Translations under genes and position numbers: made by a program
Notes under the pieces: generated by a model
Database searches by the model: none
Seen by the model: only the letters and a program-made list of their open reading frames with translations
Told to the model about the DNA's origin: nothing
Origin: Rhodospirillales bacterium URHD0017
GTDB lineage: Bacteria; Pseudomonadota; Alphaproteobacteria; Reyranellales; Reyranellaceae
Assembly (NCBI GenBank): GCA_900110395.1
Contig: FODP01000005.1
Span: 182,705-246,704, forward strand
Reading direction: 5' to 3'
DNA: 64,000 bases
Shown: in pieces, positions 17,214 to 26,380 of the stretch
Layout of the letters: the number at the start of each line of letters is the position of its first letter
How positions within the stretch are numbered: position 1 is the stretch's first letter

Positions 17214-18028
17214 GCGCCGCGTTCCGCCCGCGCGATGCGCTCCAGCCAGTCGTCGACCAGGGCCGGCAGCAGATTGGGTGTCTCCATCGGCCAGCCGTGG
17301 TCGGCGCGATCGAGGGCCACGAAGGTGGCGCGTGGATAGCTGTCCAGGATGCTCCAGGCATCGCGGTAGCCCACGGTGGTGTCGCGGCGGCCGGCGATGA
17401 TCAGCGTCGGCTCATCGAACGTCTTCTCGGCCTCGATCAGATCGAAGGAAAATCCGTAGCGCTTGGGATCGGCGCGGATCTCGCTGGCAATCGGCGCCGT
17501 GGCCTGGATGGCCGGCTGAACAACCGCATCGTCCTTGTGTTTCAGCGCCTGGGCATAGGCCGGCGTCTGAATCAGGAGGCCGTCGAGGTCCGCCCGGCCA
17601 TCGGGATCCGTCACCAGCGCCTGGAACGGCGGCAGGTCGCGCCGGGCGTCCTCCGCGAAGATGCAAGGCACGCGCAAGAGCAGGCCCGCGATCCTGGACC
17701 GGCGGCGGGCCGCGATCGCGCGCGCCAGATAGGCCCCGAGCGACGTGCCGGCGAGTGCAAACCGGCCGGCCGGCAATACCTGATCGATGAAGGCCAACAG
17801 GGCATCCAGGACATCATCCTGGTTGGCGAAGCCGGCCTTGGCCACCGAGCGGCCCATGCCGGGAAGGTCGGGATAGATCCGCCGCCACCCCGGCCGCGTC
17901 GCCATGATCTTCTCGTAGTCGAAGATTTCCACGCGGCGATCCATCGTCCAGCCATGCAGCAGCAGGATCGGCTGGCCGTCGCCATGCACCTCGTAGTCGA
18001 TCGTGGCCTTGTCGGTCTCGCACTGCAT
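17210..18028 (-). CDS. Alpha/beta-fold hydrolase
   Basis: This 272-residue cytoplasmic hydrolase starts MQCETDKATIDYEVHGDGQP. The oxyanion region is LLLHGWTMD, the nucleophile elbow is AGTSLGAYLA (nucleophile Ser in G-T-S-L-G), the acid is in IIAGRRDTTVGYRDA and the catalytic His is in DRADHGWPME. Esterase, lactonase or C-C hydrolase activities all fit. It is 31 bases downstream of the cytochrome gene remnant on the same strand and convergent with the DUF3237 gene. Confidence 0.92.
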   Translation of the reverse strand: MQCETDKATIDYEVHGDGQPILLLHGWTMDRRVEIFDYEKIMATRPGWRRIYPDLPGMGRSVAKAGFANQDDVLDALLAFIDQVLPAGRFALAGTSLGAYLARAIAARRRSRIAGLLLRVPCIFAEDARRDLPPFQALVTDPDGRADLDGLLIQTPAYAQALKHKDDAVVQPAIQATAPIASEIRADPKRYGFSFDLIEAEKTFDEPTLIIAGRRDTTVGYRDAWSILDSYPRATFVALDRADHGWPMETPNLLPALVDDWLERIARAERGA

Positions 18029-18059
18029 GCTGCCCCCGGGGACGCTCAGGGGACAGGAC

Positions 18060-19486
18060 CTACAGCGTCCGCAGGAACTGCACCAGATCCTGTTTCTCCT
18101 GATCGGTGAGCTTGGTGCCCAGGACCAGATTGAAGAACTCGACCGTGTCGTCGAGCGTCAGCAGGCGGCCGTCATGCAGGCAGGGCGGCGAGTCCTTGAT
18201 GCCGCGCAGCGAGAAGGTCTTGATCGGGCCGTCCGCCGTGGCGAAGCGGCCATTGACCATCTGCGGCTTGAAGAAGCGCTCGACCTGCAGGTTGTGCATC
18301 AGGTTGTCGGTGTAGAACGGCGGCACATGGCAGGCCGAGCATTGGCCCTTGCCGAAGAACACCTCCTGGCCGCGCAGCTCGGCAGCCGTCGCCTTGGCCG
18401 GATCGAGCTTCCCGAACAGGTCCAACTTGGCCGCCGGCGGGAAGTCGAGCAGAGCCTGGAACTCGGCCATGAAATGGACCTGGCTGCCGCGCTCCAGCAC
18501 GTTGACGCCCTTCTTGGTGGCGATCACCGGATCGCCGTCGAAATAGGCGGCGCGCTGCTCGAACTCGGTGAAGTCCTCGACTGTCTTCAGCGCGCGCTGC
18601 GAGCCGAACAGGCGTTGGATGTTGAGGCCGCGCAGCGCCGGCGTGTCGATGCGATGGCGGAACTCCTGCGGGCGGATGTCGCCGACCAGGTGGGTGGCGG
18701 CGTTGGTGTGGCCGTTGGCGTGGCAGTCGAAGCAGGCGACGCCGCGGCTCGCCTTCTCGGTGCGGCGGTCCTCGGTCTGGTTGAACTGCTGCTGCGGGAA
18801 TGGCGTCACCAGCAGGCGCAGGCCCTCGAGCTGCTTGGGATTGAGGATGCCGTTGAACAGCTCATGGAAGTTGTCGATGGTGACGAGCTTGCCCTGCGAG
18901 ACGTCGCCGAGATCGGGCCGCGTGGTCAGGAAGATCGGCGCGGGAAACTCCGGCACCAGATGATCCGGCAAGTCGAACTCCAGGTCGAAACGGGTAAGAT
19001 CGCGCGCCTCCTGCTTCTTGATTTCCTCGATGGCGAACTTCGGGAACAGCATGCCGCCTTCGGGATGATTGGGATGCGGCAGCGGCAGGAAGCCCTTGGG
19101 GAACAGGCCACGCTCGCGGATGTCGTTGCTGTTGAGGCCGGCGAGCTGCGCCCAGCCCATGCCGGCCGGCAGTTTTACGCGCACGCCCTCCTGCACCGGC
19201 TTGCCGCGCGTCATGGTCACGCCCGCCGCGGCGCGATTGGCGAGGTCATAGCGCTCGGCCAGCAGATCGGCCTGCCGCTTCTGCACGGCGGGTTGCGCCG
19301 CTTTCATACGCGCCATGACGGCGGAGAAGGGCTCCTTTAGATCGACCGGCATGTAGCTGGTGGCGCCGCGCGACGGCGGCGGCTGCGGACCGGTGGCGGC
19401 TGCTGGGCGTGCGCGATGGCGAAGGTCAACACAGCGGCGCTGGCCGTCAGGGCGGCCCAGGTCCATGCACGCGTCGACAAAGCCAT
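18060..19486 (-). pseudogene. Di-haem cytochrome c family protein (MauG/CcpA-like), interrupted by an apparent frameshift after the signal peptide
   Basis: From ATG 19486 (site GAAGGGGG upstream) one frame encodes a good signal peptide, MALSTRAWTWAALTASAAVL followed by TFAIAHAQQPPP. That frame hits TAA about 17 codons later. The body, beginning around SRGATSYMPVDLKEP, is in another frame and continues to the stop at 18060 with two haem motifs, CFDCHANGH and CSACHVPPF. The shift falls near 19385-19410 in a CCG-rich stretch. A haem c protein needs export, so the two parts belonged together. Either the gene is broken or the assembly dropped a base. The body would otherwise begin at MPVDLKEPF and lack export. 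Confidence 0.8.
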
Positions 19487-19554
19487 GGGAATCCCCCTTC
19501 TGACGGTGGTTCCCAAGCGAACGTTCCCAAAGGCAATGCGTTGCCCCCGCCCCC

Positions 19555-21396
19555 TCAGCGGCCGATGAATGTCCTGCGGAAGGTCGGCCAGAAACCGGGC
19601 CCGGATCCCTCAGCCCGGCTGGCGGCCGACATCCTGCGATAGATGTCGCGCAGGCCACGCTGGCCGGGACGCGCCCGCAACTGAGCGCCCTCGTCGCCCG
19701 GTTCCAGCACCAGTTCGCGGGTATGGAAGGCCTCCAGGCCGGGACGGTGGCCGATGCTGACCACCGCGGTGTCCGGCAGCTCATCGGCCAGGAGCCTCAT
19801 GACATTGGCCTGGCCCGGCTCGTCGAGCGCCGACGTCGCCTCGTCCATGAACACCCACTGCGGCCTCTGGATCAGCACCCGGGCGAAGGCCACGCGCTGC
19901 TGTTCGCCGCCCGACAGGATGTGATCCCAGCGCTGGGTCTCGTCGAGCCGGCCGCGCAGATGATCGAGGCCTACCTTGTGCAGGGCCTCGCGCAAGCCAT
20001 CGTCGTCGATGTCCTCGGGATTCTCGGGATAGAGCATCGCCTCGCGCAGCGTGCCGAGCGGGAAGTAGGGCTTCTGCGGCATGAAGGCGATGCGGCCTTT
20101 GGGCAACTGGACCGAGCCCCGACCCCATGGCCAGACGCCGGCGATGGCGCGCATGATGGTGCTCTTGCCACTGCCCGACTGGCCGCGGATCAACACGCGC
20201 TCGCCGGGCTGGATCTCGACCTCGGCCTCGGCGACCAGCGCCTCCCCGTCGGGACGAGACAGACCGACCTCACGCAACACCAGCAAGTCGGAGTCGCCCG
20301 CAGTCACTTCGATGTGCTCGCCGTGCGGCGCTTCGATCGTATCCTCGAGGTCATGCAAGGCGTGATGCAGGTGGACCACGCGATCGATCGAAGCGCGCCA
20401 GTCGGCGAAGCGCGAGAAGTTGTCGATCAACCACGATAGCGCCCATTGGACGTTGGAAAAGGCCTGGGCCGTCTGCATCAGCCCGCCGAGCTGCAGGTCG
20501 CCACCGAGATAGCGAGGCAACGCCACGATCAGCGGCACGATGGGTGCGACATAGGCGAGAGAGCTGGTGAGCAGGGCGAGGCTGCCCTGACCGCGCGTCT
20601 GGGCATGCCAGGCGTTGCGCAGGTCGCCCATGGCGACTTGCAGGCGGGCCCGCTCGTCGGGCTCACCGCGCATCAGGGCGATGCCCTCGGCGTTCTCGCG
20701 AGCCCGGATCAGAACCGAGCGCATGTCGGCCTCGCGCCCTTGGCGGACATTGCCCGCCTCGATCAGGCCACGGCCCAGCGCATAGGTCAGGATCGAGCCA
20801 AACAGGGCATAGAGCACGGCCGCCCACACCATGTAGCCCGGCAGCGAGAACTCCATCGTGCCGATCTTGATCGGCATCTCGCCAGACAGTGCCCACAGCA
20901 CGCTCAGGAACGTGATGAGCTGCAGGATGCATTGCAGGATGCTCTGCGCGAACTCGACAGCAAGCTCGGTCGAGACACGGATATCCTCGGCGATGCGGCC
21001 GTCGGGATTGTCGCACTCGTCGGCCAGCAGGCCGAGCTGGTACTGCCGGCCGGCATGCAGCCAGCGCCGCGTCGTGACCTGGGTCAGCCAGCCGCGCCAG
21101 TAGATCTGCAGGCGACGCCGGACATGCAGATGGATGGCGACGGAAACGCCTCCCGACACCACGATCGCCGCCAGGATGTAGAGCTGCTCGACCAGCAGCG
21201 AGGTGTCGCGCTTCTCCAGGGCATTGAAGAAGTCGCGATTCCAGAGGTTGAGCCAGAGCGCGATGGCGACATTGATGACGCCGAACACCACCATGCCGGC
21301 GGTCAGCATCCAGGCGACCGCCCTATGACCGGGCGCCGTCCAGTAGCCCGCGGCGATGGCGGCGAAGGCGCGCAGGGAGCTGTGCGGCGTTTCCAA
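19555..21396 (-). CDS. SbmA/BacA-like ABC transporter, fused permease and ATPase
   Basis: This 613-residue protein has an N-terminal membrane domain of about six helices with the family block LWNRDFFNALEKRDTSLL near residue 50. The second part is an ABC ATPase with Walker A RGQSGSGKST, signature LSGGEQQRVAFARVL and Walker B WVFMDEATSALDE. This matches the BacA/SbmA-type exporters-importers (also bacterial ABCD-like) used for peptide antibiotics or vitamin B12. The start is TTG 21396, directly following the aldolase TGA; the next ATG would remove conserved N-terminal sequence. Confidence 0.9.
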   Translation of the reverse strand: METPHSSLRAFAAIAAGYWTAPGHRAVAWMLTAGMVVFGVINVAIALWLNLWNRDFFNALEKRDTSLLVEQLYILAAIVVSGGVSVAIHLHVRRRLQIYWRGWLTQVTTRRWLHAGRQYQLGLLADECDNPDGRIAEDIRVSTELAVEFAQSILQCILQLITFLSVLWALSGEMPIKIGTMEFSLPGYMVWAAVLYALFGSILTYALGRGLIEAGNVRQGREADMRSVLIRARENAEGIALMRGEPDERARLQVAMGDLRNAWHAQTRGQGSLALLTSSLAYVAPIVPLIVALPRYLGGDLQLGGLMQTAQAFSNVQWALSWLIDNFSRFADWRASIDRVVHLHHALHDLEDTIEAPHGEHIEVTAGDSDLLVLREVGLSRPDGEALVAEAEVEIQPGERVLIRGQSGSGKSTIMRAIAGVWPWGRGSVQLPKGRIAFMPQKPYFPLGTLREAMLYPENPEDIDDDGLREALHKVGLDHLRGRLDETQRWDHILSGGEQQRVAFARVLIQRPQWVFMDEATSALDEPGQANVMRLLADELPDTAVVSIGHRPGLEAFHTRELVLEPGDEGAQLRARPGQRGLRDIYRRMSAASRAEGSGPGFWPTFRRTFIGR

Positions 21397-22191
21397 TCAG
21401 TCGCGGAAGCCCGGATCGATCCGGTCGAGCTTCCGCAGCAGTGCCGGCCAGTCCATCACGCCGAACGGGCGGCGGACATGCGGCTGGAAATTCATGTAGG
21501 TCTCGTGGACGACGTCGTCCGGGACCTTGATGAGCTTGGTGTTGCACGACATGGCCGCGATCTGCGTCTTGCAGCTGAGCTCCAGCCGGTGCATGGCGTT
21601 GAACGCCTCGGGAATGGTGACGCCGGTCGTCAGCAGGCCGTGATTGCGCAGGATCAGGGCGTTGTTGTCGCCGAGATCCTTGGCCAGCGCCTCGCGCGCG
21701 GCCGTGTCGATCACCACGCCGTCGAAGTCATGATAGCTGATCTTGGCGAAGCGCATCGAGGTCTGGGTGTTGGGCAGCAGGCCGCATTCCATGGTCGACA
21801 CCGCCATGCCCGCCCAGGTGTGCGTGTGGATGATGCAGTTCACGTCGGGCTTGGCCATGTGGATGGCGCTATGGATCACGAAGCCGGCGCGGTTGACGCC
21901 GTACTTCAGCTCGCCGAAATCCGGCTGGGCCAGCACGTTGCCCTCATGGTCGATCTTGATCAGGCTCGACGCGGTGATCTCTTCATAGAGCAGGCCGTAG
22001 GCGTTGATCAGGAAGGCATCGGGCTCGCCCGGCACGCGCATCGAGATGTGGTTGGCGATCAGGTCCGACATCCCATAAAGGTCGATCAGCCGGTAGGCGG
22101 CGGCACAGTCCACACGTGCCTGCCACTCCTCGGGGGAGACCTTCGAGCGAAGGTTGGCGACGTTCGGCTTCTTGAGGGCGTGCACGGTCAT
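21397..22191 (-). CDS. Class II aldolase/adducin family protein
   Basis: This 264-residue protein starts MTVHALKKPNVANLRSKVSP. The zinc-binding motif is IHTHTWAGMAVST and the conserved segments NHGLLTTGVTIPEAFNAM, HISMRVPGEPDAFLIN and IKIDHEGNVL are present. Members include L-fuculose-phosphate aldolases and many proteins of unknown substrate with an adducin-like head. The stop is immediately followed by the TTG of the ABC protein, so the two are co-transcribed. Confidence 0.92.
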   Translation of the reverse strand: MTVHALKKPNVANLRSKVSPEEWQARVDCAAAYRLIDLYGMSDLIANHISMRVPGEPDAFLINAYGLLYEEITASSLIKIDHEGNVLAQPDFGELKYGVNRAGFVIHSAIHMAKPDVNCIIHTHTWAGMAVSTMECGLLPNTQTSMRFAKISYHDFDGVVIDTAAREALAKDLGDNNALILRNHGLLTTGVTIPEAFNAMHRLELSCKTQIAAMSCNTKLIKVPDDVVHETYMNFQPHVRRPFGVMDWPALLRKLDRIDPGFRD

Positions 22192-22259
22192 GAAAACGCT
22201 CCGGGTAGAAAGGCGGTTCCCGACCGTACCGCCGGACCCGCCGACCGTCCATCGACCGC

Positions 22260-22562
22260 TCAGCCGAGACCACGCAGTGCGAGATGGGCGCCGAGCGCCA
22301 GAAGCCCAAGGAAGAAGCACAACCGGAAGGCCTGGGGTCGCAGCCGGGCGCGCACCGCCTGGCCAAGCCGCATGCCGGCCAGGGAAACGACGACGGCCAG
22401 CAGTGACGGCATGACGATGTCGACGGCAAAGGCGTCGACGCCGGCCAATGCAGCCGCCAGCGCCAGCGTCGAGACTGTGAAGGAGAGGCCAAGCGCCTGC
22501 ACCAGCTCGTCCTTCTGCAGGCCAATCGCCTGCAGGTAGGGGACCGCCGGAATGACGAACAC
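22260..22562 (-). pseudogene. C-terminal remnant of a TSUP (TauE/SafE) permease
   Basis: Only about the last 100 residues of a TSUP membrane protein remain, beginning at FVIPAVPYLQAIGLQKDELV and running through SFTVSTLALAAALAGVDAFA to the stop. Upstream of FVIP the frame becomes low-complexity Arg-Ser sequence antisense to a LysR remnant. The first half, with its own GxGGG region, is missing. It meets the LysR fragment head to head near 22560, the expected result of a deletion through an ancestral divergent pair. Confidence 0.75.
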
Positions 22563-23081
22563 GATCGACCTCGATCTCGAGGACCGCGAGAGCCCGGCGA
22601 TCGCCGCCGCCATCCCGGCGGCGACGCCGACATCGGCATCGCCTCGCAGGCCGCGCTCGCCGCCACCCTCGAACGCCATCTGTTCCGGCCGGACCGGCTG
22701 GTGCTGATTGTGCCAGCCGGGCATCGGCTGGCGCGGCGCCGTCAGGCAGGATTTGCCGAGCTGCTCGACCTCGACTTCGTCGGCCTGCCGCGCGGCGCCG
22801 CTCTCGACGAGCACCTGGCGGCGCAGGCGGCCCGGCTCGGCCGCATACGAAGGCTGCGCGTCCGGGTGAGCAGCCTCGATGCCGTCTGCGCCATGGTAGC
22901 GGCGCGTGTCGGTGTCGCCATCGTGCCGGAAGCCGCGGCACGCCGGCAGCGCCGCGGCCTGCCGCTCGCCATCGTCCGGATCGCCGAACCGTGGGCCAAT
23001 CGCGAGCTCATGCTCTGCGTGCGCGATTCAAAGCGCCTGTCGCGACCTGCGAAGAAGCTGTTCGACGCGCTACGCTCATGA
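22561..23081 (+). pseudogene. C-terminal remnant of a LysR-family regulator
   Basis: The frame from about 22620 to 23081 encodes the second half of a LysR effector domain: GDADIGIASQAALAATL, RPDRLVLIVPAGHRL, LDAVCAMVAARVGVAIVP and RELMLCVRDS. The preceding 50 bases continue the same domain (IDLDLEDRESPAIAAAIPA) in another frame, so one base is missing near 22618. The HTH domain and half of the effector domain are gone. It cannot work as a regulator. Confidence 0.75.
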
Positions 23082-23083
23082 TC

Positions 23084-23140
23084 TTCCGGACCGCGCGCGT
23101 CTCGCGCCTCATGAGCGCGCGAGACGCGCGCGGTCCGGAA
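23084..23140. repeat. 24-bp perfect palindrome at a convergent junction
   Basis: Arms TTCCGGACCGCGCGCGTCTC plus GCGC pair exactly around a CTCATGA loop. It starts 2 bases after the LysR-remnant stop and ends 12 bases before the Lrp stop. No T-run follows, so it is an intergenic hairpin repeat. The loop resembles that of the palindromes at 36079 and 43449. Confidence 0.8.
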
Positions 23141-23152
23141 GGAATATGAGCG

Positions 23153-23632
23153 CTACCGCTTCTTTACGACCTTCGCGTCGGCAGCGATGGGATAGGCGGT
23201 CGTCGACTTGATGCGCTCCATCGAGAAGCGCGAGGTCACGTTCTTGAGCGGCATGGTGTCTATCAGCTTCTTGTAGAAGGCGTCATAGGCCTGCATGTCG
23301 GTGACCGCCACGCGCAGCATGTAGTCGATGTCGCCGGCCATGCGGTGGAACTCCATGACCTCGGGCATGGCCGTCACGAGCTGGGCGAACTTGGCGATCC
23401 AGGCTGAGGAATGATCGCCGGTCTCGATCGAGACGAAGACCGTCAACCCCATGCCGATCGATTCCGGCGAGATCAGCGCTACCCGCCGCAGGATGATGCC
23501 CGCCTTCTCCAGGCGCTGGATGCGCTTCCAGCACGGGCTTTGCGACAGGCCTACGCGATGCGCGATCTGCGCCAATGAGAGGCTGGCGTCCTCCTGCAGG
23601 AGGGCCACGATCTTCCTGTCGATCGCATCCAT
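23153..23632 (-). CDS. Lrp/AsnC family transcriptional regulator
   Basis: This 159-residue protein starts MDAIDRKIVALLQEDASLSL. The N-terminal HTH is LAQIAHRVGLSQSPCWKRIQ and the C-terminal RAM domain follows, with GDIDYMLRVAVTDMQAYDAF and the closing IKSTTAYPIA. Lrp-type proteins sense amino acids and usually control adjacent transport or catabolic genes. The neighbouring convergent LysR-TSUP remnants have decayed, so its targets are not evident. Confidence 0.95.
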   Translation of the reverse strand: MDAIDRKIVALLQEDASLSLAQIAHRVGLSQSPCWKRIQRLEKAGIILRRVALISPESIGMGLTVFVSIETGDHSSAWIAKFAQLVTAMPEVMEFHRMAGDIDYMLRVAVTDMQAYDAFYKKLIDTMPLKNVTSRFSMERIKSTTAYPIAADAKVVKKR

Positions 23633-23723
23633 GGATCAGTCACCCGTGAGGACAGCCGCGACGCCACAGCGGCGCCGACGTGGCACTGTCGGTCCTTGTT
23701 TGGGAAATCTCAACTGCGGGGTT

Positions 23724-23996
23724 TTAGACCGGCTGCGATTCCAGGCGCACCGGGGCACCCAGCCGCGCGCTCAGGCTCTCCGCCAGGCTCTCGACGTCGC
23801 CGCCTACCGGTCCGGCATAGCTGGTGAGCCGGCGGTCGGCCCCGTTGAACCAGGAGAGCCGCCAGACGCCGTTTTGACAAACCAGCGAGCCCACGACGCG
23901 ACCCTGAGCGGAGACAGTCCACAGCGCAGACTCGCCGGCGGCGGCGAGGAACAGGCGCGTGGCGCGGGCAACGAATTGGTTGGCAAGGCTCAACAT
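23724..23996 (-). CDS. Small hypothetical protein
   Basis: This 90-residue frame starts MLSLANQFVARATRLFLAAA. It has an amphipathic or weakly hydrophobic N-terminus and a soluble body (WTVSAQGRVVGSLVCQNGVW, WFNGADRRLTSYAGPVGG). The composition is protein-like, with hydrophobics spread through and no Arg/Pro shadow bias. I do not recognise a family. It sits between Lrp and the TAXI remnant on the same strand as both. Confidence 0.5.
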   Translation of the reverse strand: MLSLANQFVARATRLFLAAAGESALWTVSAQGRVVGSLVCQNGVWRLSWFNGADRRLTSYAGPVGGDVESLAESLSARLGAPVRLESQPV

Positions 23997-24134
23997 GCAC
24001 CGACTGTAGGTGCAGGCCGATCACGCGGGCAATGAAACGGGCGGTCGAATAGCGGCCGTGGAGCAGCAGTTCTGTCTCTGCGGCCGGCAACAGGGAGAAA
24101 ATTCTTCCGACGCTATTTGATCGCGCCGATTTCC

Positions 24135-24547
24135 CGGTGCAATGGCGGCTGTCGGCGCGCACGACGAACATGCCGGGCTCGCGTAGACGGTGCAGATCAC
24201 CTTGAGCTTGGTCGGCGCGCCTTCCTTGGGATTGAAGAGCGCTGGGCCACCTCGCCGAACACCAGGCCGATGTCGAGCTTGCCCTCCTGCAGCAACGGCA
24301 CGTTCTCGACGCTGCCACGGGTCGGCACGGGCCTCAGGCCGATCGACGGATTGGCCCACTTGATGGCGTCGACAAAAGCGCCTGCATAGATGATGAAGCC
24401 GCCGCCCTCGCCCGAGGTACCGAACTTCACGCCGCCCGCGTGCGCCGCACCCTCGCCGGTCGCCGCGCCGGCCATCGCCAGACCAGCCAGCACCGAACGC
24501 CTCGGCAAGCGGCGAGGCTCCGTCTGCGAAGGCGTGCGCGACCACAT
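24135..24547 (-). pseudogene. Truncated, frameshifted copy of the neighbouring TAXI-type binding protein
   Basis: The frame from 24547 reads MWSRTPSQTEPRRLPRRSVL and then follows the intact gene at 24594-25565 closely (GEGGGFIIYAGAFVDAIKWA, PVPTRGSVENVPLLQEG, LVFGEVAQ). One base is missing near 24241 and a second near 24190. Homology resumes in other frames (LFNPKEGAPTKLKVI, then GMFVVRADSRH) and stops about 24140. The last two thirds are absent. This is a tandem duplicate in decay, sharing ancestry with its neighbour but already diverged. Confidence 0.85.
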
Positions 24548-24593
24548 GCGACTGCGTTTGCGACGGCGTCGTGGAAGATCGGCTTCGACCGGC

Positions 24594-25565
24594 TTACTTG
24601 ATCAGCCCGGCCTCACGAAAGTAGCGCTCGACGCCGGGATGCAGGGCGTCCTGGCGAGGCAGCGCCTTGAGTGTGTTCTGCGCGGTGCTTTCGGCAACGC
24701 CGAACATGGTGCCGATGCGCTCGGCCTTGTGCAGCGCCGCCGCCAGATCGTAGCCCAGCGCCTCGTCGAGATTGGCTCGCGCCAACACATAGCTCCACGA
24801 ACCGACGGTCAGCAGCGCGTCGGATTGGCCGGGATAACGGGCGGCAGGGACGGAGATGCGTCTCATGAACGGATACTTGTCGACGATGCGCGTGACCTGC
24901 TCGTCATCCGGCGTGATGAAGCGCGCCCCGCGAGCGTCGCTCGCAATCTTGACGAATCCCGGCCAGCGATTTCCGGCACCCCACAACGCCGATGCCCGGC
25001 CTTCGAGGATCATGGCCGGCCCGTCGACGAGTTGCTCGGTGTAGATCGCCTCGAAGTCCTTCTCGGGGTCGAGCCCGAGCCCTTCCATCACGTAGCGTCC
25101 CTGCAGCGCCAAGCCCGATCCGCGCCCATTCCACACGATGGGACGCCCCATGAGATCCTTGATGGTGCGATAGCGACTGTCGGCCCGCACCACGAACATG
25201 CCGGCGCTCGAATAGGCGGCGGTTATCACCTTGAGCTGGGTTGGCGTTCCGCTCTTGGGATTGAACAGCTCCTGGGCCATCTCGCCGAACACCAGGCCGA
25301 TATCGACGGTGCCCGCTTCAAGCAGTGGAACGTTATCCACGCTGCCGCGGGTGGGCAGAGGCTTCACCCCGATCTTCGGGTTCGCCCATTTGACCGCGTC
25401 GACGAAGGCGCTGGCATAGACGACGAAGCCGCCGCCTTCACCACCGGTCGCGAATTTCAAGCCACTTGATTGCGCGGCTCCATCGCCCGTCGACGCACCG
25501 GCCATTGCCAGGCCAGTCAGTACCGAACGTCTCGACAAACGGTGCGACTGAGCTCGCGAAGGCAT
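24594..25565 (-). CDS. TAXI family TRAP-type solute-binding protein
   Basis: This 323-residue protein starts MPSRAQSHRLSRRSVLTGLA. The twin-arginine-like leader (SRRSVLTG) suggests export. The TAXI pattern is KFATGGEGGGFVVYASAFVD, VPLLEAGTVDIGLVFGEMAQ and GMFVVRADSRYRTIKDLMG. The alternative TTG 25574 overlaps the SoxA stop as TTGA, so coupling is possible. It is the last intact gene of the sulfur-oxidation cluster. No TRAP membrane subunit is present, so its partner must be elsewhere. The ligand is unknown; association with sox genes hints at a sulfur compound (inference). Confidence 0.88.
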   Translation of the reverse strand: MPSRAQSHRLSRRSVLTGLAMAGASTGDGAAQSSGLKFATGGEGGGFVVYASAFVDAVKWANPKIGVKPLPTRGSVDNVPLLEAGTVDIGLVFGEMAQELFNPKSGTPTQLKVITAAYSSAGMFVVRADSRYRTIKDLMGRPIVWNGRGSGLALQGRYVMEGLGLDPEKDFEAIYTEQLVDGPAMILEGRASALWGAGNRWPGFVKIASDARGARFITPDDEQVTRIVDKYPFMRRISVPAARYPGQSDALLTVGSWSYVLARANLDEALGYDLAAALHKAERIGTMFGVAESTAQNTLKALPRQDALHPGVERYFREAGLIK

Positions 25566-25570
25566 GCGGT

Positions 25571-26380
25571 TCAAGGCCTTACCCCCGGCGACTCGAATAC
25601 CATGCCCCGGGCCCGGTCCATGAGATAAATCTCAAGGGCGACGTATTCGACGGCGTCGGAGGGATAGGCTTCAGCGCGGATTCCGATCAAGCAGTTGCGG
25701 AGCCGCCGCTTCAAGGAACCCAGGGCCTGCCACTCCAGCCGGTACAGCGGATAGCCGGTCGGATGAGCTTCCGGAATCGTCACGCCGGCGAGCTTCTTGC
25801 CGGCATTGTCGTCATGGCAGATGGCGCAGCTGAGGTTGAGCTGCCCCTGGCGGCGCTGATAGATCGCCGCCCCCTGCGCGCGGAAGGGCGCCAGCCGGGG
25901 ATCATCCGGCGGGGCGATCGGCAGGCCGCGCGACTGGTTGGCGACGAAGGCCGCGAGCGACAGCAACTCCCGGCTTTCCGGCGCCAAAGGCTCGGCCTGC
26001 TGGTTGACTGTGCGGCAGAGCCTGACGCGGCCCTCGAGGTCGATCGGCTTGTCGCCGTCCTTGGCCATGGCGGGATAGCGCGCCGCGACACCTTTCATGT
26101 CGGCCAGGGAATGACAGTCGGCACACGCCTTGTTGGCGGCACCTGCAGGCTTGGCCCAGAGCTGCTGGCCGAGCTGGACGAACAGCATGCCGGGATTGGC
26201 CGTGTCGTCGTCCTGCATCTTCTGCAGGGCCGCGCCCATGTCCTGGTAGCCCGAGCGGCGCTTGTCGGCGGCAGTCTTGTCGGCGCTCGCTTGAGCCAGG
26301 GCGAAGGACGCCGCAAAGACTGCCGGGAGCAGCACCAGAGCCGCCCGCCGGCGCCAAAGATCACGCAACGTCAATGGCAA
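25571..26380 (-). CDS. soxA: SoxA, di-haem c-type cytochrome subunit of SoxXA
   Basis: This 269-residue periplasmic protein has a signal peptide (VLLPAVFAASFALAQA). Haem motifs are CADCH at residues 86-90 and CAICH at 185-189. Cys122 (RLCRT) and Cys230 (RNCLIGIRAEAYP) match the conserved SoxA cysteines; the last is the haem-ligating, persulfide-forming residue that joins the substrate to SoxY. TTG 26380 is the likely start, with GAAGAG just upstream, overlapping soxZ. SoxA pairs with SoxX at 27169-27612. Confidence 0.92.
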   Translation of the reverse strand: MPLTLRDLWRRRAALVLLPAVFAASFALAQASADKTAADKRRSGYQDMGAALQKMQDDDTANPGMLFVQLGQQLWAKPAGAANKACADCHSLADMKGVAARYPAMAKDGDKPIDLEGRVRLCRTVNQQAEPLAPESRELLSLAAFVANQSRGLPIAPPDDPRLAPFRAQGAAIYQRRQGQLNLSCAICHDDNAGKKLAGVTIPEAHPTGYPLYRLEWQALGSLKRRLRNCLIGIRAEAYPSDAVEYVALEIYLMDRARGMVFESPGVRP

